From: Gordonia sp. ABSL11-1
Lineage (GTDB): Bacteria > Actinomycetota > Actinomycetes > Mycobacteriales > Mycobacteriaceae
Length of the DNA: 64,000 nucleotides
Assembly: GCF_030315685.1 (NCBI RefSeq)
Contig: NZ_JASXSI010000013.1
Coordinates: forward strand, 1-64,000
Direction: 5' to 3'
The notes below the pieces were generated by a model, which was not told the origin of the DNA, made no database searches, and was given only the letters and a program-made list of their open reading frames with translations. A program made the position numbers and the translations under genes. Of the stretch, positions 24,824 through 33,099 are shown in pieces (position 1 is the first letter of the stretch; each line of letters starts with the position of its first letter).

Positions 24824-24861
24824 CCGTGATCCCCACCTCCGGGGGAAGGTGGGGATCACGG
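24824..24861 (-). terminator. Hairpin terminator of the secreted-protein gene
   Basis: Perfect 14-base stem CCGTGATCCCCACC / GGTGGGGATCACGG (24824-24837 and 24848-24861) with a 10-base loop, 29 bases after the stop of the minus-strand gene 24890-25360. No T-run, as is usual in this group. Confidence 0.7.
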
Positions 24862-24889
24862 CGCTACCGGTTGTCGATCTGTGGCCCGC

Positions 24890-25360
24890 TCACCACTGAT
24901 CGAAACCGACGTTCACCATCGGGTAACGGCTGCTGATGTTGTGGCTCATCCAGTAGTTCTGGGCGTGCGGTCCCCAGATGCCGCTCATCGCAGTGTTGGT
25001 GTTGCCCTTCATGTTCTCGATCTCGTAATTGGCGGTCGGACCGAAAAACCCGATGCGGTACTGCGCGTTGGCGGTCAGCGAGTTCGCGAACGGCGCGACG
25101 GCGGTGACCGTCTCGCTGGCCCCCGGGTAGAGGACGCGCTGCGGGGCGTTGACCCATTGGCCGCCCTGGCCGGTGGTGGAACCGATCAGGTATTCCGGCT
25201 TGTCGGTGTGGTTCGTGATCGTCATCGCGATCGTCGGCTCACCGGGGCGGGTCACGGGCATGGTGCCGGCGTTGGCGGCCCCGGCGACTGCGAAACCGAT
25301 GCCTGCGGTCGCGGCGACGGCGGCGATTCCGGCGGTGATGCGGCGGGTCTTGGTGTTCAT
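24890..25360 (-). CDS. Secreted protein of unknown function
   Basis: 156 aa with signal peptide 1-31 ('RRITAGIAAVAATAGIGFAV', site 'ANAG'). The mature part reads as a beta-sandwich ('TIAMTITNHTDKPEYLIG', 'YRIGFFGPTANYEIENMKG') and ends 'VNVGFDQW'. GAGGAGA precedes the ATG. No family recognised. Monocistronic, with a terminator behind it. Confidence 0.7.
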   Translation of the reverse strand: MNTKTRRITAGIAAVAATAGIGFAVAGAANAGTMPVTRPGEPTIAMTITNHTDKPEYLIGSTTGQGGQWVNAPQRVLYPGASETVTAVAPFANSLTANAQYRIGFFGPTANYEIENMKGNTNTAMSGIWGPHAQNYWMSHNISSRYPMVNVGFDQW

Positions 25361-25692
25361 GAGCGGGTCTCCTCGGTGTGGGGCCGGGTGGGTTGTTCCG
25401 GCGACACCAATGACGTTGCCCTGGTCAGGACGTTGTCGGAGTCCGTCGACTGGCTGATTGACCGGTGGATGGCGGCGTCCACCGATCGGGGGACAGGGGT
25501 GCGGGCATCAATTCAGGTGACCGCTGTGCAGGGCTGCTGCTACCCTTCCCTCCGACCGCCGAGACGGCGCGAAGGGAGGTGGTACCCGTGATCGATACAT
25601 CCGAGTGGGTGCTCCCTTCGCAGTGCGGACTGTCCTGACATCAGGTGTCGCGGGAGTGCCCCCACAGCACGGCATTCGCGAAAGGCACCACC
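25361..25692. other. Long 5' region of the hydrolase gene
   Basis: 332 bases between two divergent starts. The left part should hold both promoters; no consensus hexamers stand out. The right part (25543-25638) holds the structured leader and mini-ORF annotated separately. The hydrolase ATG at 25693 follows GAAAGGCACCACC. Confidence 0.5.
25543..25638 (+). promoter_or_regulatory. Structured leader with alternative hairpins and a 16-codon ORF
   Basis: Two pairings compete. A: CCCTTC (25543-25548) with GAAGGG (25571-25576), closed inside by CGCCG-AGA-CGGCG. B: GCGAAGGGAG (25569-25578) with CTCCCTTCGC (25612-25621), perfect 10 bases. Both involve GGGAGG (25574-25579), the ribosome site of a mini-ORF GTG 25588-TGA 25638 (VIDTSEWVLPSQCGLS), which itself spans the right arm of B. 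This is the layout of a leader-peptide or ligand-sensing attenuator. The GGTGGTACC string recalls a T-box but no tRNA-ligase or amino-acid gene follows. Confidence 0.5.
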
Positions 25693-26436
25693 ATGAGCTC
25701 TCTCATTCTGCACTCCGAGGCGTCGTCCGACGGCGTCCTCGAACGTGACTTCTCCGTCGGCGACATCCCCGGCACCCTGTGGGCGCCGGCCGATCCGACA
25801 GCCCCGACCACGCTCATCCTGATGGGCCACGGCGGCGGACTGCACCGTCGTCTGCCCGCCCAGATCCGTCGTGCCGAGCACTCGGTGCGAGCGCACGGCT
25901 TCACCGTCGCGAGCATCGACGCGCCCGGGCACGGTGACCGACCCCGCTCGGCCGACGACGAGAAATCGGTCGCCGCGATCGGGCATGCCCGACGCCACGG
26001 CGAACCGCTCGCACCGATCATCGCCGACCTCAACCACTCCCTGGCCGAACGCGCGGTACCGGAGTGGCGGCACGTGCTCGACGAACTGCAGCAGCTGCCC
26101 GATATCGGCACCGAGGCGCCGGTCGGCTACGCGGGGATGACGCTGGGTACGGCCATCGGAATCCCGTTGACGGCGAATGACTCTCGCATCTCCGCTGCTA
26201 TGTTCGGCGGGTACTTCGACTACGGCAGCCTCATCGAGGCGGCTCGCCGCATCACCGTGCCGGTCGACCTCATCGTGTCGTGGGACGACCCGGAGATCCC
26301 GAAAGAGACCGCGCTGCGGTTGTTCGACGCCATCGGCTCCGATGACAAGATGCTGCGGGCGCATGTCGGAACGCACGAGCGGATTCCGGCACACGAAGGC
26401 GAGCACACGGCTCTGTTCTTCCGGCAGCACCTGTGA
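25693..26436 (+). CDS. Alpha/beta hydrolase-fold protein with Thr at the nucleophile elbow
   Basis: 247 aa from ATG 25693. Oxyanion region 'LMGHGGGLHRRL' (43-54), 'SIDAPGHGDRP', then the elbow 'VGYAGMTLGTAIG', in which the usual Ser is Thr150, then Asp in 'VSWDDPEIP' and a C-terminal His. Resembles dienelactone-hydrolase/DUF-type esterases of actinobacteria. Cytosolic. Regulated probably through the long leader. Confidence 0.75.
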   Translation: MSSLILHSEASSDGVLERDFSVGDIPGTLWAPADPTAPTTLILMGHGGGLHRRLPAQIRRAEHSVRAHGFTVASIDAPGHGDRPRSADDEKSVAAIGHARRHGEPLAPIIADLNHSLAERAVPEWRHVLDELQQLPDIGTEAPVGYAGMTLGTAIGIPLTANDSRISAAMFGGYFDYGSLIEAARRITVPVDLIVSWDDPEIPKETALRLFDAIGSDDKMLRAHVGTHERIPAHEGEHTALFFRQHL

Positions 26437-26445
26437 GGCACCGTG

Positions 26446-26841
26446 TCACGTGCCGCAATCGGTCTGGGTATCTCCGACGGCGATGAGGTAGGCGAACCCG
26501 GCGATCGCGATCAGACACACGACGACTGCCGCGGACAACCGTAGGAGGCGAAGGCGTTCGATAGCTCGGCGGCGTCGGATTGCCTGCGCCGCCACGAGCG
26601 TACCGAGGCCGATCATCACCACGCCGGTGCCGGTCAGGGTCCACTGCCAGCGAGCAGCATCGGAGTGGCGTTCGTCGACGCTCGAGTAGGAGGGATCGCA
26701 GAAGTCGCCGCCGCCCTTGAGCGTGGCGAGCGTTGCCAGGACGACCACACCGGCGACGAACGGTGACGCGACGGCGAAGAGCCATGGCCAGATGTCAGGC
26801 GCAACGCGACGACGCCCGTTACCCGACGACATCGTCACCAT
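26446..26841 (-). CDS. Three-TM membrane protein downstream of MerR
   Basis: 131 aa from ATG 26841, or 128 aa from ATG 26832. Hydrophobic helices near 20-42, 70-88 and 100-122. Cysteines 'DFCDPSYSS' and near the end 'TDCGT' may pair outside. It overlaps the end of the MerR gene by about 20 bases and is probably co-transcribed with it. No family recognised. Confidence 0.55.
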   Translation of the reverse strand: MVTMSSGNGRRRVAPDIWPWLFAVASPFVAGVVVLATLATLKGGGDFCDPSYSSVDERHSDAARWQWTLTGTGVVMIGLGTLVAAQAIRRRRAIERLRLLRLSAAVVVCLIAIAGFAYLIAVGDTQTDCGT

Positions 26842-27715
26842 CGGAATCCGAGTCGGGTGTCAGTTCCGCAAGCGATTGCGCCAGAAGCGTGTTCGTCGTC
26901 TCGGTGAGGGTGACCCGGGTGGCGGCGTCGGCCAGTGCGCGCAGCTGGATCAGCGTCAGCGTCGCCTCGGTGAGCCGACGGTCCCCGGCGTCGTCCGATG
27001 ACGCAGTGCCGGTGAGTGTGTCGGCGGCGTCGACCATCGCCTGGCCGAGCGACTCGAAGGCGGGCGCGACCTTCTCGATGACGTCGATGACCAGCGATGC
27101 GGGCCGCTGTTCGGTGACGAGCGGGAGGATCGCGTCGAGAAGCGCGGGCTCACTGACGATCACGTCGTCGGGAGTGGTGATCCGGAGGATCTTGAGGTAT
27201 TGGAGTCGTTCGGCGTCGTCGGCGAGGACGCCGACGTCGGCGAGGTCGGCCAGGGTGGTCGACCGTGTCGTCGGCGACTGCTCGATGTCGGCGAGCTCCG
27301 TCTCCAGACCGAGGATGTCGCCGAGCTGCCGGCCCTCCTGCCACGCGGTCATGAGTTCGTCGATGTGGGCGATCGTGTATCCCCGCGACAGCATCGAACT
27401 GATCAGGGCGAGTCGTCGGACATGGGACTCGGAGTACAAAGCGATCCGTCCGACGCGATGGGGCGGCGCCAACAGGCCGCGCTCGCGGTACACGCGGATG
27501 TTGCGGGTCGTGACCCCGGAGACGCGCGCGAGGTCGTCGATGCGGTATTGCGCGACGGGCGGTTGTCCGCGGGCCTGCCGCGTTGCATTGGCGAGGAGTT
27601 TGGTCACCGAGATCTCGAGGTCGCGAGACTGCCTGCCCACGTACGACGGTGTGGCCGACATGTGCTCGATCAGCGCGGCCACTTGCGCCAGGCGCGTCGA
27701 CGATGCTCGGGCCAC
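26819..27715 (-). CDS. MerR-family transcriptional regulator
   Basis: 298 aa. The DNA-binding winged helix is preceded by about 50 extra residues: 'YRIDDLARVSGVTTRNIRVY' (57-76), 'ERGLLAPPHRVGRIALYSES', then the dimer helix. The C-terminal 170 residues form an all-helical region without metal-binding cysteines, as in mycolata MerR regulators of lipid genes. It faces the lipase/SDR/monooxygenase operon across 110 bases holding a palindrome, so it is the likely regulator. Confidence 0.82.
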   Translation of the reverse strand: MARASSTRLAQVAALIEHMSATPSYVGRQSRDLEISVTKLLANATRQARGQPPVAQYRIDDLARVSGVTTRNIRVYRERGLLAPPHRVGRIALYSESHVRRLALISSMLSRGYTIAHIDELMTAWQEGRQLGDILGLETELADIEQSPTTRSTTLADLADVGVLADDAERLQYLKILRITTPDDVIVSEPALLDAILPLVTEQRPASLVIDVIEKVAPAFESLGQAMVDAADTLTGTASSDDAGDRRLTEATLTLIQLRALADAATRVTLTETTNTLLAQSLAELTPDSDSDGDDVVG

Positions 27716-27783
27716 CCGGTCTTCTCCTTGCTCGGGGATCGTGTTGTCCCAGCGTACCGTCTGGATTCTGTTTCACCAGTAAA

Positions 27784-27805
27784 TGTGCCATTGACAGATG
27801 GCGCA
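27784..27805. promoter_or_regulatory. Palindrome in the MerR / lipase divergent promoter
   Basis: TGTGCCAT-TGACAG-ATGGCGCA: 8-base arms with one mismatch and a 6-base centre, in an AT-richer stretch (TTTCACCAGTAAATGTG) 21 bases before the lipase GTG. Its size fits a MerR dimer site placed in the promoter spacer. Confidence 0.55.
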
Positions 27806-27825
27806 ATTGGTGTTGCGATCGAGAT

Positions 27826-28806
27826 GTGACTCAGAACTCACGAGCTTCCCGCCGGGCGGCCTGGCTGGCGCGGCGAACGCTGCGCCCGTTCGCCGAGATC
27901 CTCCCGGCCGGACCGCTGCAGATCCACACGTCTCGGGCGCTTGTCGCCGCGGGAATGCTGATCGGCTGTCCGCCACCGCATCACGTCCGGATCGACAAAC
28001 TCGGCACCGGGACCTTCCGCGGGGAGTGGGTCTATCCGCCCGAGACAAGCGAGTCGCGGCAGGTGATCCTGTATGTGCACGGCAGCGGATATGCGATCTG
28101 TTCGGCGCGGACCCATCGCGGCATCGTCGCCCGGCTCGCCCATCTGACCGGCATGCCCGCCTTCACCGTCGACTATCGGCTCGCCCCCGAGCATCCCTTC
28201 CCGGCGGCCGCCGACGATGTGGAAGCGGCCTACGCCTGGTTGCAGGACATCGGCTACCGCGCCGGGAACATCACCCTCGTCGGAGACTCCGCCGGCGGCC
28301 ATCTGATCCTGGACCTGTTGGCGGAGAACGTTCGTCGCAGTCGTCCGCAACCACGGTCGGTGGTGATGATGTCGCCGCTCGTCGACCTGACCCTGGAACT
28401 GGCCCGACGACGCGAACGTGAGGTCGCGCCGGATCCGCTCATCTCGGCCCGTGCGGCACGACGCCTCGTCCGTCACTACACGGCCGATCATCCCGACGAT
28501 CTGCCGCGGCTGAAGCTGACACTCGACCGCGCCGATGACCTGCCGCGCACCCTGATCCAGGCCGGCGGCGCAGAGATGCTCGTCGCCGACGCCGAGGAGG
28601 CACGACGGATGCTGGTCGACGCCGGCGCCGACTGCACGCTCGAGATCTGGCCGGGACAACTCCATGTGTTCCAAGCACTTCCGGCGTTGATCCCGGAGGC
28701 GATACCTGCCCTGCGCACCGTGGCGGCCTTCATCACCGAACCATTCGCGACAACCGTGACGGCCGAGAAGGTTTCGGCTCAGCAGAAGGGATACGCCACC
28801 GCATGA
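27826..28806 (+). CDS. HSL/LipR-type alpha/beta hydrolase
   Basis: 326 aa from GTG 27826. Motifs of the hormone-sensitive-lipase family: 'YVHGSGYAICSARTH' (oxyanion HGxG), 'YRLAPEHPFPAA', nucleophile 'LVGDSAGGHL' and the Asp/His pair near 'GGAEMLVADAEE' and 'QLHVFQ'. Closest in layout to mycobacterial LipR of the mymA operon. It hydrolyses short-chain esters or lipid intermediates. First gene of a four-gene operon; its stop overlaps the SDR start (ATGA). Confidence 0.85.
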   Translation: MTQNSRASRRAAWLARRTLRPFAEILPAGPLQIHTSRALVAAGMLIGCPPPHHVRIDKLGTGTFRGEWVYPPETSESRQVILYVHGSGYAICSARTHRGIVARLAHLTGMPAFTVDYRLAPEHPFPAAADDVEAAYAWLQDIGYRAGNITLVGDSAGGHLILDLLAENVRRSRPQPRSVVMMSPLVDLTLELARRREREVAPDPLISARAARRLVRHYTADHPDDLPRLKLTLDRADDLPRTLIQAGGAEMLVADAEEARRMLVDAGADCTLEIWPGQLHVFQALPALIPEAIPALRTVAAFITEPFATTVTAEKVSAQQKGYATA

Positions 28807-29711
28807 CAACCAGGAGATCTCACGACGCACGAGCCGTGGTGACCGGCGCCGGCAGTGGCATCGGACGAGCCTTCGCCCTCGAACTCGCCCGCCGCGGCAG
28901 CCGCGTGCTGTGCGCCGACATCGACATCGACCGGGCATCCGAGACGGTCCGGATGATCGACGACGCCGGCCATGGTGAGGCCACTGCGATCTTCTGCGAC
29001 GTCGCCGACGTCGAGGATCTGCGGACGCTCGCCGACCGGGCCCCCGACCTCCTCGGCGGCCCGACCAGCATGATGATCAACAACGCCGGCGTCGGAATCG
29101 GTGGTAAAGCGGTAGGGGCCATCGGGCTCGACGACTGGCAGTGGGCGCTCGACATCAACCTCCGCGGCATGGTCTACGGCTCCGAACTGTTCCTGCCGCA
29201 ACTGCGTGAGTCGCGTCGTGGCGGGCTGATCAACGTGGCATCGGCGGCGGCGTTCTCCGCGGCCCCCGGCATGGCCGCCTACAACGTCGGCAAGGCGGGT
29301 GTGCTAGCGCTGTCGGAGACGATCGCGGCCGAACTGTCCGGAACGGATCTGGCCGTCACCGTGTTGTGCCCGACCTTTGTGCAGACCAACGTCGCCGCCG
29401 ACGGCCGGATCACCGGCGAGGCGATGAAGGTGGCCGAGGCGCTCATGCGACGCACCGGACGATCCGCGGAGCAGGTGGCGCGGCAGACGCTCGACGCCAA
29501 CGACCGCGGGCGACTGTACGTGGTCCCGCAGTTCGACGCCAAGGCGATCTGGCTTGCCAAGCGACTCATGCCGCGTACCTACGCCTTCGGGGCCGGGCTT
29601 CTCCATCGCATTCAGCCGCAGCTGGCCGTCACCCGCTCGGTCACCGCAACCACCACCGGTGCCGAGACGCCGACAACCACAGCGCGCAAGCGCATCCCGG
29701 AAGGAGTGTGA
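28803..29711 (+). CDS. Short-chain dehydrogenase/reductase, SadH-like
   Basis: 302 aa. NAD(P) site 'VVTGAGSGIGRAFALELAR', 'NNAGVG', catalytic Ser in 'VASAAAFSAAPGMAAYNVGK' with Tyr and Lys (YxxxK). The acidic 'CADIDIDR' after beta 2 favours NAD. The C-terminal extension with 'LMPRTYAFGAGLL' resembles the SadH group next to monooxygenases. Would oxidise a hydroxyl or reduce a ketone made by the neighbouring enzymes. Translationally coupled to the lipase gene. Confidence 0.88.
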   Translation: MTTRRSHDARAVVTGAGSGIGRAFALELARRGSRVLCADIDIDRASETVRMIDDAGHGEATAIFCDVADVEDLRTLADRAPDLLGGPTSMMINNAGVGIGGKAVGAIGLDDWQWALDINLRGMVYGSELFLPQLRESRRGGLINVASAAAFSAAPGMAAYNVGKAGVLALSETIAAELSGTDLAVTVLCPTFVQTNVAADGRITGEAMKVAEALMRRTGRSAEQVARQTLDANDRGRLYVVPQFDAKAIWLAKRLMPRTYAFGAGLLHRIQPQLAVTRSVTATTTGAETPTTTARKRIPEGV

Positions 29712-29712
29712 C

Positions 29713-30630
29713 ATGCCGATCATCCTCGAGGACATGCTGCAGACCATCAAGGACCGCCAGTGGGCGCTCGCCGACATCGACTGGGATGCACCCGGGGCCG
29801 AGCTGATCACCGACGAGCAGAAGCCGAAACTCAAGGCGTTCATGGCCGACCTCGTATGGATCGAGAACGTCGGCGCCCGTGGATTCGCCGCGCTGGCGAA
29901 GAAGGCGCCCGACGACACCCTCGCCGAGATCTACCGCTACTTCCACGCCGAAGAGCAGAAGCACGCCAACGCCGAACTCGCGCTGATGCGCCGGTGGGGG
30001 ATGCTCGAGGACGACGAGGTACCCGAGCCGAATGTCAACATCCGGCTTGCCATCGAATGGCTCGACACCTTCTCCGATCGGATGTCGTTGTCGGTGCTGG
30101 GCACGGTGATCCCGATGCTGGAGGTCGCGCTCGACGGCGCCCTGCTCAAGTTCCTCCTCGAGGAGGTCAAGGATCCCGTCTGCCATGAGGCGTTCCGCAA
30201 GATCAACGCCGACGAATCACGCCACCTCGCCGTCGATTTCCATGCACTCGACATGATCGGCAACTCGCGGCTGCGCAAACTCATCGTCGAGGCGGTCGGC
30301 ACGGTCGCGTCGCCGGGCGTCATCATCGGCGCGCTGATGTACGTGCCGTTGCTGAACAAGATGCGCGACAACATCGTCGACATGGGTCTCAGTGAGGACA
30401 GACTCTACGAGGCGATGAAGCGCTTCAAGAAGAACGGTGAACGCGGCAACGGGACGAGGTTGCTCACCTACCAGGTGCTCAAGTATCACGCCGGGTGGGT
30501 CATCAACCGGGACAGTCCCTATCATTACTTCGCCGATGCGATGGTCAAGCTGACGGATCACTATCCGCGATCGCTGCTGCGTTCGCAGCCCACATGGTCG
30601 AAGGAACTGACGTACGAGCCGGTCGCATGA
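29713..30630 (+). CDS. Ferritin-like diiron-domain protein
   Basis: 305 aa from ATG 29713 with AAGGAGTG upstream. Helical throughout, with metal-ligand patterns on paired helices: 'EIYRYFHAEEQKHANAE' (ExxxHAEExKH) and 'KINADESRHLAVDFH' (DExRH), the spacing of ferritin-like diiron enzymes. The C-terminal part has two hydrophobic helices ('VGTVASPGVIIGALMYVPLL'). Lying between SDR and monooxygenase, it may be an oxygenase or desaturase on the same substrate. Specific family not recognised. Confidence 0.75.
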   Translation: MPIILEDMLQTIKDRQWALADIDWDAPGAELITDEQKPKLKAFMADLVWIENVGARGFAALAKKAPDDTLAEIYRYFHAEEQKHANAELALMRRWGMLEDDEVPEPNVNIRLAIEWLDTFSDRMSLSVLGTVIPMLEVALDGALLKFLLEEVKDPVCHEAFRKINADESRHLAVDFHALDMIGNSRLRKLIVEAVGTVASPGVIIGALMYVPLLNKMRDNIVDMGLSEDRLYEAMKRFKKNGERGNGTRLLTYQVLKYHAGWVINRDSPYHYFADAMVKLTDHYPRSLLRSQPTWSKELTYEPVA

Positions 30631-32138
30631 GCGCCCCCGCCGTCGATACGACGACCCTCATCATCGGTGCCGGATTCGCCGGCATCGGGACCGCCATCCG
30701 GTTGCTCCAGCAGGGCCACGATGATTTCGTCATCCTCGAGCGCGATGTCCGGCCCGGCGGAACATGGCGCGACGATGTCTATCCGGGCGCTGCCTGCGAC
30801 ATCCCGTCCCGGCTGTACTCGTACTCGTTCGCACCGAATCCCGAGTGGTCACATACCTATTCGGGCAGCAACGAGATCCTTGCGTACATCGATCGGATGG
30901 TGGCCGACCACGACCTCGAACGCTTCATCCGGTACTCGCACCTCGCGACCGGGATGGAGTTCGACGAGGCGACCGGTACGTGGCGCGTCGACGTCGCCGG
31001 CCGCGAGCCGATCGTCGCGCGGACCGTGGTGGTGGCGTCCGGGCCGCTGTCGACGCCGGGCTACCCCGACATCACCGGTCTCGACGACTACACCGGGCAT
31101 CGGATGCACTCCGCGGCATGGGATCACAGCTACGACTTCGCCGGCAAGAAGGTCGGTGTGATCGGTACCGGGGCGAGTGCGGTACAGATCATCCCGGAGC
31201 TCGTGGACGCCGGCGCCCAGGTGACGGTCTATCAGCGCACCCCCGGGTGGGTGCTGCCGCGTCTCGATCGGCGCATCACATCTGCCACCCGCCAGATCTA
31301 TCGGACGATGCCCGGCACACAGACCGCGGCCCGGCGGCTGTGGTTCTGGGGACACGAGTCCGTCGCCCTCGGCGCGGTGTGGAACTCGCCGTTCACCCGG
31401 GTCATCGAGGGTGTCGCAAAGCTGAATCTGCGCGCCCAGGTGAGCGATCCGTGGATGCGGCGGCAGCTGACACCGGATTTCCGCGCAGGCTGCAAGCGGC
31501 TGTTGATGACCAGCGACTACTACCCGGCACTGCAGGCCGACAACTGCACGCTGATCACGTGGCCCATCGCCCGCATCTGCGAGCAGGGCGTGCGGACCGT
31601 CGAGGGGATCGAGCGGCACTTCGATTGCTTGGTGTTCGCGACCGGGTTCGAGATCGCCAAACAGGGCACACCCATTCCCATCCGTGGGCGGAACGGACGT
31701 GTGCTGGCCGATGAATGGTCCCGTGGCGCATACGCATACAAGAGTTTTGCGGTGTCGGGGTACCCGAACCTGTACTTCACGTTCGGTCCGAACTCCGGTC
31801 CCGGTCACAACTCCGCACTGGTCTACATGGAAGCGCAGATCGACGTGATCGTCACCGCCATCTCCCTCGTTCGCGACCGCGGCCTGAAGCTGCTCGACGT
31901 CCACCGGCCGGCGCAGAACGCCTACAACCGTGCGATCCAGAAGCGCCTGGAGCGGACGACCTGGAACTCCGGCTGTCGCAGTTGGTATCTCACCGACGAC
32001 GGCTTCAACGCCACCATGTTCCCCGGGTTCGCGACCCAGTTCATCGCGCAGATGCGATCGGTCGACTTCACCCGTGATTTCCGGGCGGTGGCGGGTGACG
32101 AGGTCAGTCTCGAGGTGTGCTCACCGTCGCTCGCGTAA
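30627..32138 (+). CDS. FAD-dependent Baeyer-Villiger-type monooxygenase, MymA-like
   Basis: 503 aa; ATG 30627 overlaps the upstream stop. N-terminal FAD site 'TLIIGAGFAGIGTAIRL', 'PGGTWRDDVYPGAACD', NADPH site 'VGVIGTGASAVQIIPEL' and a near-canonical fingerprint 'YTGHRMHSAAWDH' (Tyr and Asp replacing Phe and Pro). Converts ketones to esters with O2 and NADPH, which could then be cut by the lipase of this operon. Gene set and order echo the mycobacterial mymA-lipR-sadH region, used for envelope lipid changes. Overlaps the convergent glycosylase by 18 bases. Confidence 0.9.
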   Translation: MSAPAVDTTTLIIGAGFAGIGTAIRLLQQGHDDFVILERDVRPGGTWRDDVYPGAACDIPSRLYSYSFAPNPEWSHTYSGSNEILAYIDRMVADHDLERFIRYSHLATGMEFDEATGTWRVDVAGREPIVARTVVVASGPLSTPGYPDITGLDDYTGHRMHSAAWDHSYDFAGKKVGVIGTGASAVQIIPELVDAGAQVTVYQRTPGWVLPRLDRRITSATRQIYRTMPGTQTAARRLWFWGHESVALGAVWNSPFTRVIEGVAKLNLRAQVSDPWMRRQLTPDFRAGCKRLLMTSDYYPALQADNCTLITWPIARICEQGVRTVEGIERHFDCLVFATGFEIAKQGTPIPIRGRNGRVLADEWSRGAYAYKSFAVSGYPNLYFTFGPNSGPGHNSALVYMEAQIDVIVTAISLVRDRGLKLLDVHRPAQNAYNRAIQKRLERTTWNSGCRSWYLTDDGFNATMFPGFATQFIAQMRSVDFTRDFRAVAGDEVSLEVCSPSLA

Positions 32139-32960
32139 CGCGCGCAGGTACACCGACGCCCACGTGCGGAAGGGCCGCCACAACCCGGACACCTCGGCGA
32201 CGGTCCGATCGGCGCCGTAGAGGTCGGCGATCTCGGCGTCGAGTCGTCGTTCGTGGGACGGGACCGCGTCCGGGGCATTGGCTCCGCGCAGCACGATGAG
32301 TTCGGCGGCGAATGGGCCGATCCCCGTGATCGATTGCACCGACTCGATCGCATCGTCCGGTGACAGCGACCGCAGATGGGCCGTGTCGAGGTGGCCGTCG
32401 AGCGCGGCGTCGGCGACGGCGTGCAGGTAGTCGGCCTTGCGGCCGGGCAGGTCGAGGTCGAGGCTGCGCAGCCGGTCAGGTGCGGGAAACGCGCCGTCGT
32501 CGCCGTGCTCGGTGATGAGTCGTCGGCGGAGCGTGGCTGCCTGTTCCATCCGGACGCGCTGGGAGAGCACCGCCCACGCGGCAGCCTCATAGGCGGAGTG
32601 GAAACCGCACGGCCGCAGTCCCGGAAGCTGCTGCTGCGCACGGCCGATCACCGGATCGCGATCGCCGACGGCCGGCCAGTCGCGCGCGTCGACGTCGAGA
32701 GCGAGGAACCAGGCGGTCTGCTCGGACGCGGCGGCGAGGTCGCCGTCGCCGGTGACGGTGAGCTCGGCGACCTGTCCGCGCTGGCCGACGGTCACCTGGG
32801 CGGACGACCAGTCGGCGTCGACCCGGAACACCGTCGACAACGTTCCCGATCTCTGGTCCGAGTCCAGCGCTGCCGGGGTGAAGCCCTCCCAGAATTGGCG
32901 GCTCGTGTCGAGCGACCACGGCCCGAGGACCTCGCGCCGCACGGTGTGGGTGCTGCTCAT
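32121..32960 (-). CDS. AlkA-type DNA-3-methyladenine glycosylase-like protein
   Basis: 279 aa. The helix-hairpin-helix 'QSITGIGPFAAELIVLRG' (about 208-225) followed by 'ANAPDAVPSHERRL' and the upstream 'AAWAVLSQRVRMEQAATL' give the HhH-GPD fold. The catalytic Asp expected about three residues after the second Pro is a Glu in my alignment (SHE for ASD), so activity is uncertain. The N-terminal 90 residues match the AlkA-N type beta domain. Base-excision repair in the cytosol is the likely setting. Confidence 0.8.
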   Translation of the reverse strand: MSSTHTVRREVLGPWSLDTSRQFWEGFTPAALDSDQRSGTLSTVFRVDADWSSAQVTVGQRGQVAELTVTGDGDLAAASEQTAWFLALDVDARDWPAVGDRDPVIGRAQQQLPGLRPCGFHSAYEAAAWAVLSQRVRMEQAATLRRRLITEHGDDGAFPAPDRLRSLDLDLPGRKADYLHAVADAALDGHLDTAHLRSLSPDDAIESVQSITGIGPFAAELIVLRGANAPDAVPSHERRLDAEIADLYGADRTVAEVSGLWRPFRTWASVYLRALRERR

Positions 32961-33099
32961 GGTGGTCCGATCTGTCGTCGATCAGACCCGTCATCCGATC
33001 GTGTGAATCGCCGGTGTTCCTCATTGATGCTGACACGCGCGGTCGCATCCTGCCGATAGGACGTACGACCATCCCATCGGCCCGAATCGAGTCTCCGTC

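Noticed and set aside
25560-25640. T-box riboswitch before the hydrolase gene
   Set aside because: GGTGGTACC resembles a T-box antiterminator, but no specifier stem or linked aminoacyl-tRNA or amino-acid gene was found; kept only as an unassigned leader.
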